Position numbers and translations under genes: made by a program. Source: Chionoecetes opilio (lineage: Eukaryota > Arthropoda > Malacostraca > Decapoda > Majidae). Taken from it: a stretch of DNA of 64,000 nt. How positions within the stretch are numbered: position 1 is the first letter of the stretch; each line of letters starts with the position of its first letter. Under the pieces are notes generated by a model. It searched no databases, was not told the DNA's origin, and worked only from the letters and a program-made list of their open reading frames with translations. The stretch is taken from positions 94,448 to 158,447 of the forward strand of contig JACEEZ010018609.1 in the NCBI GenBank assembly GCA_016584305.1, read 5' to 3'. This document shows, piece by piece, positions 57,374 to 64,000 of this stretch.

Positions 57374-59280
57374 AAGCAGTATTCACACTTTTGAAGATAA
57401 ATATCATAAAATATCTAAAGAATACGACAGCCCACAAGCCGCGTTCACCTCAACTTTTTTCTTATAGGGAAAGTAAATAAAGTATACTGCCACTATCATA
57501 ACAACTGCATAACCCTTAGAATTAAAGTACCACGGGTCTCTCATGTGTTAAAAAAAAACCTGATTCAGTGTGAGGGGAGGGAAATAACCTGTTCTCCCCC
57601 CCTCCCTTCCCTCAGCGGACGTCCATGCTGACTCAATCCCGAGGACATTGCAATTAGGGAAGAACAATGACGTAAGAACAATTGCGTAAGAACATTGAGG
57701 TAAAAACCCATCCACACACACTTGATTAAGCGCGCAAGGTCGCAATCAAGGAGATAAAGATAGCGTCATATTTATAGGTATTAGGTATTATCTGAACACA
57801 TCTTCGCAATGATCTAATTCCAAAAGGACCGTACTGCAAGGGACAACATGAATATCTATGGGAATACACCTCTCTCTCTTCTCTCTCTCTCTCTCTCTCT
57901 CTCCCCCCCCCCCCCCCCAAGCTATCAGATAAACATAATGGCCGCTCTTCATGCTGCTACACTCCCGGCGTGTCTCTTCCCTCCGATCCGTCCCACGCAC
58001 TCAACACTAATACATGACTCAGAATGAAACTCAAAGAAATTCCCCGCAAGGACGTTGGTCAAGGTGGTGTAGCCAAGCATCTCCATCAGACAAGTCATTG
58101 ATGTGTATGCAACCAGTAGTAGGCGAGTGTGATTAGTTTCCCTGTGTTAGGCTGTGTAAGGTATTGAGTCGCCCCTGCCCTGTAATGTTACGAGTCAATC
58201 AAGGGTAGGAGGTATAGGGTGGTGGCAAGGATAGCTGTACTCGTATTTGTATTATTCTTGTATTATATCCTTGATAGGTGGTGTGTTATGATAGACGCTC
58301 ATATCCCTAAAAGCTGCCTGCATGGACGTTCCTTTTAATTTTGATGAAGATTGTGGCTTCATTAAAAAAGTCAAACAACAGGAAGCAGAACATTTGTGAT
58401 GGTGTACAAGGAGAGCAGGTGGTTTGGTATGAATGAACCAGCCTTCGATTACTTCATGAGAAAGTCCGGGAATAAGCCGCGCGATTCCTCAAGTTTCCCG
58501 TCAGCCTGTGGCGTGCTGGCTGACCACCACGCCACCGCAGCCCCCGCGGCCGTGGCTCACCGAAGACATGTATAACCGTATGTGTTTATATTGAGGTTAC
58601 TGACTTCATCTTCAGTCTCATATTATGGCTTGAAGATGGTCTAGTTATTTGCTTGAGGCGAAGACAAGGCTTTCTTACTGTTCCCGCATTATATTACTTG
58701 CGATAAAACCTCAAAAAACAAGTTTAGTTCGTGTTTCTGTTGTGATTGTTTTAAAATACACTCTAATAAACAGTTTTATCGCGTTTCAGGTGTCACTTGC
58801 GCCCGCCACTTGCGTCCAGCCTCGCGATCATGAGCAAACTCTCTCTGCAGTCGTCGAGTAGCCGTAGACTATACCCACATACTGCCCATCAATCCTATAC
58901 ATGTAGCCTTCTTTCGACGACGAGTGCATCAGAGGACACTGAAGAGCGACATGAGCCTGTAATCATTTGAGGCGTCACTGAGAAAATCCTGTCAGCGTCT
59001 GCACGAGCAAAGGGCCAACCCTCACAGCCCTCAAATGATAAAGATTACATGGGCTCCAGCCTGCCGCTTTTCCAGTAAAACCCTTTCCCTATGAATACTC
59101 TACTTCCTCCCTCTCATCCACAACGTGTAATATACACAATAAGACAAAAAAACAAATGTAGATCAAACACATAAGAGGATTAATGAATATATACATAAAC
59201 GTGCTAAGATACACAATAAAAGGCAAATGTTTACATATGTAAGAGGGTTTCAAGGAAGTAAAATATTAACATATGCAATT
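56506..59280. other. spacer between Nedd4 start and spätzle-like copy 1
   Basis: Contains a probable Nedd4 5' UTR just above 56505, a (GT)n tract (57339-57373) and (TC)n plus a C16 tract (57871-57918). No supported gene. Bases 58930-59075 contain a repeat-like segment (GGGCCAACCCTCACAGCCCT) with a cousin at 62080-62140. Confidence 0.45.
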
Positions 59281-59289
59281 TTATGCATT

Positions 59290-59295
59290 TTTATT
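59290..59295 (-). terminator. polyadenylation signal AATAAA of spätzle-like copy 1
   Basis: Canonical AATAAA on the minus strand, 266 bases after the stop codon; the intervening DNA is shared with copy 2. Confidence 0.65.
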
Positions 59296-59560
59296 TATAG
59301 TAAAACTCTCGCGTCAGCTTGGCTCAGTGGAGGAAAGAGAAGGGGAAATGGGAGAGTGGAAGAGCGGCGGTGTGGAGCGTCCCTTGAGTCCCTGGCGTGG
59401 CTGGTGGTGGCACGTGAAGAAAGCAGTTCTCAAGTCATCTCGGGGCTTCTCCTGTGCGCCGGGGGAAGGTTATAGTTTGTGTCGGTACTTGTGTCGTGGC
59501 CGCCGAGCCTCTCTCGGCACCGGCAGGACGCCTGCCTGCTGAGGGCGTGGCCAACAGCGT

Positions 59561-60389
59561 TTAGGCGTATGTGGGGATATGACAGGAGCAGGCTGAGGGC
59601 AGCTTGTAGATGTCGATGAAGAGTCCCTTGTAAGGGTCACAGGGGTCGAAGGAGAGGAGGCGGTGGTACACGGACTTCTGAGTGCATTTGCTCTTGAAGC
59701 AAGGCGCCAGGGCGCGGCAGGCAGATTGGGGGAACAGACAAGTCTCGAGGCGGGCCGTCTGCGTGTAGTAGTGCACGTCGTTCACAATGACCCTCCACTT
59801 GCCCTCCACGTTGCGGGCGCGCCTGGGGCGGGCGTAGGCCACGTCCGAGGGGCAGATGTAGCCCTCGGGGCCCGTCCAGTGGGTCACGTCGTAGGGGGAG
59901 TATCCCTTGGAGTGGCCGGTGTAGTAGGAGTAATCGAACGCCTCCTCCTGGTACTTGGTCACGTGTTCTACAAGGTCGTCGGCGGACTGGTCGGCTACGT
60001 CGGCGTACTTCTTGTCGAACAGCTTGTCGGCGGTGATGGCGCCCTTGATCTCGTACTCAGGGTACTCGGGGTCCTCGATGCAGAAGGAGACGTCAGCCCC
60101 GTAGGCACAGGTGGGGGGCGTGGTGGGGTCGCAGTAGCCAGCGTTGTGGGGTTGGGCACCATACGACGCCTGGGATGGGGTCCTGGGCGGCAGGCGTGCC
60201 GTGCCAAGAGCAACTCCGGCACACGCCAGAATTACCGACTGTAAAGAAAGTACACAGTGTTAGGGAGGACGAGCCTGGGATGGGCGGCCGCGGGAAGGAG
60301 ACAGAGAAGCTATGAAACAGTTTTGCATCAGATGAGTTTGTCGTCAATGAGTGACAACGATATAAGACATGTACCAAAATCAGAGCCAT
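59561..60389 (-). CDS. spätzle-like cystine-knot cytokine, copy 1
   Basis: Two exons, 60375-60389 (MALIL) and 59561-60238, joined in phase by GTACAT and TTTACAG, give 230 residues. Signal peptide MALILSVILACAGVALGTA, then a prodomain with GYCDPTTPPTCAYGADVSFC. The C-terminal domain from about residue 134 (ICPSDVAYARPRRARNVEGK) contains WRVIVNDVHYYTQTARLETC, PCFKSKC, YHRLLSFDPC and SACSCHIP, with eight cysteines at 134, 172, 179, 185, 190, 205, 222 and 224. NxxGxWRxIVN, Q-x-x-RxExC and the closing CSC are the Spätzle/neurotrophin-like knot. Family role: secreted, protease-activated Toll-receptor ligand in immunity and patterning. The exact paralogue is not resolved. GC-rich, with strong third-position G/C bias. 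Confidence 0.92.
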
Positions 60390-60441
60390 TTCGACGCTGG
60401 TGCGAGAGTTGTACTAACGCTGCACTCAGCTCACTCTCTCC

Positions 60442-60448
60442 TTATATA
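60442..60448 (-). promoter_or_regulatory. TATA box of spätzle-like copy 1
   Basis: TATATAA on the minus strand, 53 bases upstream of the ATG. Transcription would start near 60412-60418, giving a 5' UTR of about 25-30 nt. Confidence 0.6.
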
Positions 60449-60799
60449 CAACCGTTGACGTCACGGCTGCTTGAAGCTAAATATAGGTATTTCATCAGTC
60501 ATGTTTTCATCGGTGGAACCATGGTGATGGCGGTGACGGAAAGAGAAAGTCTGAGGCTTGGAAGCAAGACAGACGAAGGAGGGAAGGGCGCCAGACAACG
60601 CGTGGTGGCCTCGAGCTCCTGCTGCAGAGAACCACCTCCGCCGCGGCAGGCAGTGAGTCTCCGCCAGGAAGGTGCTGAGGCCAAAGGGTGCAGCAGACGT
60701 CAAGCATTAGGGTCGCCACGATGACTCCTGAAGGAATGTGGAATGTTGGGAGTCGATATGAAACTCCTCTTGAGAAGCTACTGTTAATTTTGTTCCGGT

Positions 60800-61400
60800 T
60801 TTTGTTAATTATTATTATTCGTCAATATTATTTTCTTCCTCCTGCTTTCGTTATCATAAATATTATCATTGTCATTGTTGTTACTATACTATTATTATCA
60901 TTATCATTATCATCGCCATTATAATATCAATAGTAATAATAATAATCATAATAATTATAATAATAATTAAGAATAAGATTATAATAATAATGATAATGAG
61001 GATAATGAAAAAAAAAATAATGATAACAACAACAACAGAGTAACAATAACACAACGATACGACTACTACCAATGATACTAATAATGAAAACAATAATAAT
61101 AACAATAATAATGACAGCAATGATGATGATAGTAATAATAGTGAGTAATATCACTACTACCATTATTACTATCATTATTAATCTATTATCATAATTGTTC
61201 ATGTTGTTGTTGTTATTGGCATTGTCATTACTATCATTATCACTATTGATAATATTACTGCATCTACTGCTACTGGTACGTGCGTGCCTACTACTTTTAC
61301 TACTACAACACAAAAACAACAGCACTACTATAACTACTACTACCGCTGCTACTATTACTACTACAACAACTACCGCTACTAATTGATTTACAGATCGGTA
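60800..61400. repeat. trinucleotide-rich low-complexity region
   Basis: Mixtures of ATT/AAT, then ACT/GTT triplets in both orientations. Long Ile/Asn/Ser frames here are artefacts. Confidence 0.9.
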
Positions 61401-61725
61401 ATTTGAGATGAGATACATGTTGCTTGTACTTTAATAACAAGTTTGCGTTGATCACAATCATGCATTTGCGTTGTAATTAAGTTATTAAGTGTTTACTGCC
61501 TGTGAACTGGCGACATACTTCCTTCTGCTATGCTATTCTGAGCCCTTAGTTGTAAGCGGATATTGTTATGTGATAATATGCGGTGTTATACGGGTCTGCT
61601 TGGAGTTATTGATCAAACAAGAATAACAACATGGCAGAGAAGGCAGGAAGAGGTAAAGATCGAGAGATAAAAGAGAGAAATAGAAAACACGCAGGGAAAT
61701 GAGGGAATAACAAGTAACAAGGGGG

Positions 61726-62160
61726 AGGCGGTGGGCGAGTGGTTAGCGTCATGGAGTGGTGGTCCCGAGTTCGAATCCTGCCGGGGACAACTCTTTCGGC
61801 CATCTTTAACGCGGTCGACAACAAGAGCCTGGGAGATGAGCCCAAGGTCCCGAGTTCAAGTCCCACTAAGGAGCAACTGTAAATACATCATCGAGTGGCC
61901 GAAGAAACCCGCATGCTACATTCCTGTTTTTTCGACTGCGACTTCAAGTGCGGCGGAGGAAACACCAGGTGGCAGCATATGAGCCTAAACTGAGGGTTGA
62001 TCATCACAGAAAACGGACCTTCACCTATAGATCACAGTACGTGTCACTATAAAAAACATTCAGCCTGCGCCAAAAACGGGCGAGGGCCAACCATGACGAC
62101 CCTCCAGAATGTGCAAGGCCAACCACCTGAGCCCTCAAGGAAAAATGTAATATAGCCTAC
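61726..62160 (+). mobile_element. possible second tRNA-derived SINE family
   Basis: GGCGGTGGGCGAGTGGTTAG (A-box-like) and GAGTTCGAATCCTGCC (B-box-like), 33 bases apart as in a tRNA head. The body continues to GGCCAACCACCTGAGCCCTC and an A-rich end near 62190. The end resembles 58980-59030. Tentative. Confidence 0.45.
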
Positions 62161-63051
62161 AGGCGATATAGGCTTCAACGGCAAAAAAAAAAAAAGCCTC
62201 ATAGATTGTTACGTAAAAGAAAAAAAAAGCTCATAGAGAAGAACGCGAAAGTTACAAAAAACACCTGAGTCACTGTCTAAACGTGACAAAAACGTTAGCT
62301 AATCCCATTTTCCAGCCAGCCTGTCACATGATGAACTAACAAACGTTTGCTCACCACCTCTACTAAGTCACATGTTTTCCAGGAGTCACATCAACATTTC
62401 GCAGGACTAAGTAGTGCCACTCAATACCAATTCGTTAATGCGTTGCCTCAGCTTTGCAGATGAAGTCATTAGACACGTTAATGAAGGACTTATGTTCATA
62501 TATGAGTATAGGAAGATATGGATGTGGGATGTTTTTGATAATCTGCATTCGCCATTTCTAAGGATTTGAGTTCATGTAATGCGAGTGAGTTAATTCTAAG
62601 CAGGCATTCCTCCTTTAACATGAAGTACGTGTTGGCCTGCGCCTCACTGTCGTGCATATTTCTTTCGTCTTTCGTTTAAGTCTGTTGGAAGCAAAGAGTG
62701 AACAACCTGAAGCCTGTCACAGACAAGACCTCGACATCAACGATGACACCTACATTGCACGGTGGCCCACGTGACACACTCACCATATGTCAAAAGTTAT
62801 TGACCTCGTGATATTAGCAAGTACAGTACGTGAATAGCTAGGTCATACATTGCCTAGTCTAATACCGCTGATTTGTGTGGCGTGGGCGAGAACAGGTGGT
62901 GGTGGTGGTGGTGGTCTTTCAGGTTCCCTCAGCCGCCACGTTTTCCATGCCTGCATATTTACCTCATCTTCTCGAAGACTACAGGACATCGCCGCTTTGT
63001 TAATGGCAAGGTAATTCAGGACAATATTACTCTGAAGGTCATTTTGTGCAT

Positions 63052-63057
63052 TTTAAT
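63052..63057 (-). terminator. variant polyadenylation signal ATTAAA of spätzle-like copy 2
   Basis: Aligned to the AATAAA of copy 1, but with one substitution to ATTAAA, the commonest variant signal. Confidence 0.5.
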
Positions 63058-63324
63058 TTATAGTACAACTCTCGCGTCAGCGTGGCTCAGTGGAGGAAAG
63101 GGAAGGAGGAAAAGGGAGAGTGGAAGAGCAGCGTGCTGGAGCGTCCCTTGAGTCCCTGGCGTGGCTGGTGGTGGCACGTGAAGAAAGCAGTTCTCAAGTC
63201 ATCTCGGGGCTTCTCCTGTGCGCCGGGGGAAGGTTACAGTTTGTGTCGGTAATTGTTACGTGGCCGCCGAGCCTCTCTCAGCACCGGCAGGACGCCTGCC
63301 TGCTGAGGGCGTGGCCAACAGCGT

Positions 63325-64000
63325 TTAGGCGTATGTGGGGATATGACAGGAGCAGGCTGAGGGCAGCTTGTAGATGTCGATGAAGAGTCCCTTGTAGGGG
63401 TCGCAGGGGTCGAAGGAGAGGAGGCGGTGGTACACGTACTTCTGAGTGCATTTGCTCTTGAAGCAAGGCGCCAGGGCGCGGCAGGCAGATTGGGGGAACA
63501 GACAAGTCTCGAGGCGGGCCGTCTGCGTGTAGTAGTGCACGTCGTTCACAATGACCCTCCACTTGCCCTCCACGTTGCGGGCGCGCCTGGGGCGGGCGTA
63601 GGCCACGTCCGAGGGGCAGATGTAGCCCTCGGGGCCCGTCCAGTGGGTCACGTCGTAGGGGGAGTATCCCTTGGAGTGGCCGGTGTAGTAGGAGTAATCG
63701 AACGCCTCCTCCTGGTACTTGGTCACGTGTTCTACAAGGTCGTCGGCGGACTGGTCAGCCACGTCGGCGTACTTCTTGTCGAACAGCTTTGTCGGCGGTG
63801 ATGGCGCCCTTGATCTCGTACTCAGGTACTCGGGGTCCTCGATGCAGAAGGAGACGTCAGCCCGTAGGCACAGGTGGGGGGCGTGGTGGGGTCGCAGTAC
63901 CACGTTGTGGGGTTGGGCACCATACGACCCTGAGGGTCCTGGGCGGCACTCCGTGCCAAGAGCAACTCCGGCACACGCCAGATTACCGACTGGAAACCCC
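63325..64000 (-). CDS. spätzle-like cystine-knot cytokine, copy 2 (5' partial, frameshifted in prodomain)
   Basis: The C-terminal part from 63325 to about 63788 is nearly identical to copy 1. The knot domain is intact, with one visible residue change (KSVYH in copy 1, KYVYH here) plus silent changes. Above 63788 the alignment to copy 1 shows at least seven one- to few-base indels (an extra A in GACAAAGCTG, lost bases in GAGTACCTGAG, ACGGGCTGA, AACGTGGTAC, CCTCAGGGTC, GGAGTGCCG and GGTAATCTGG), so the prodomain frame breaks repeatedly. The exon start and signal-peptide exon lie at or beyond the window edge. Either a decaying tandem duplicate or low-quality sequence at a contig end. Confidence 0.85.
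   Translation of the reverse strand, partial: GFPVGNLACAGVALGTECRPGPSGSYGAQPHNVVLRPHHAPHLCLRADVSFCIEDPEYLSTRSRAPSPPTKLFDKKYADVADQSADDLVEHVTKYQEEAFDYSYYTGHSKGYSPYDVTHWTGPEGYICPSDVAYARPRRARNVEGKWRVIVNDVHYYTQTARLETCLFPQSACRALAPCFKSKCTQKYVYHRLLSFDPCDPYKGLFIDIYKLPSACSCHIPTYA

Noticed and set aside
59663..60244. 193-codon plus-strand frame opposite spätzle-like copy 1
   Set aside because: Antisense shadow of GC-rich coding DNA; the minus strand has signal peptide, knot cysteines and splice sites.
60884..61418. Ile/Asn/Ser-rich frames up to 163 codons
   Set aside because: Trinucleotide-rich low-complexity DNA; no splice or start context.

Overview
The window looks like nuclear DNA of an arthropod, most likely a decapod crustacean. 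The genes are split by GT-AG introns and the closest family matches are arthropod-like: a three-WW Nedd4, a Spätzle-type cystine knot and a Tudor protein. A (TTAGG)n-type repeat, the arthropod telomere motif, occurs internally. Introns and spacers are packed with transposons, tRNA-derived SINEs and very long (TA)n, (GT)n and (GA)n tracts. There is no operon, CRISPR array or other prokaryotic structure.

Layout. Bases 109-2760 hold a 2.65 kb DNA transposon with a once-frameshifted transposase on the minus strand. Bases 2836-4200 (+) hold three consecutive exons of a Tudor-domain gene; a possible further exon lies at 16878. Bases 5670-10350 are a transposon landing zone in which a foldback element, three pogo/Tigger-like relics and one hAT-like relic sit in or beside (TA)n tracts. 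Bases 10350-25000 are mostly gene-poor, with LINE 3' ends, a tRNA-Val-derived SINE and MITEs.

Bases 25026-56505 (-) are a complete NEDD4-family HECT E3 ubiquitin ligase gene. I could resolve 22 coding exons at base precision: C2 domain, three WW domains and the HECT domain with its catalytic cysteine. The assembled coding length is 2638 nt, one base more than a multiple of three, and the extra base is in the 43-nt C2 exon at 46754-46796. Everything else splices in frame to an 878-residue protein. Its introns carry three piggyBac-like MITEs, pogo-like elements, palindromes, a SINE, LINE ends, a (GA)n tract of 305 bp and an unexplained proline-rich ORF at 34894-35879.

Bases 59561-60389 (-) are a two-exon spätzle-like cytokine gene with TATA box, signal peptide and polyadenylation signal. 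A nearly identical second copy starts at 63325 and runs to the window end, where it accumulates single-base indels. The three genes have no evident functional link. Spätzle is the Toll-receptor ligand family, Nedd4 ubiquitinates PPxY-containing membrane proteins, and Tudor proteins act mainly in germline RNP/piRNA biology; these are family-level statements.
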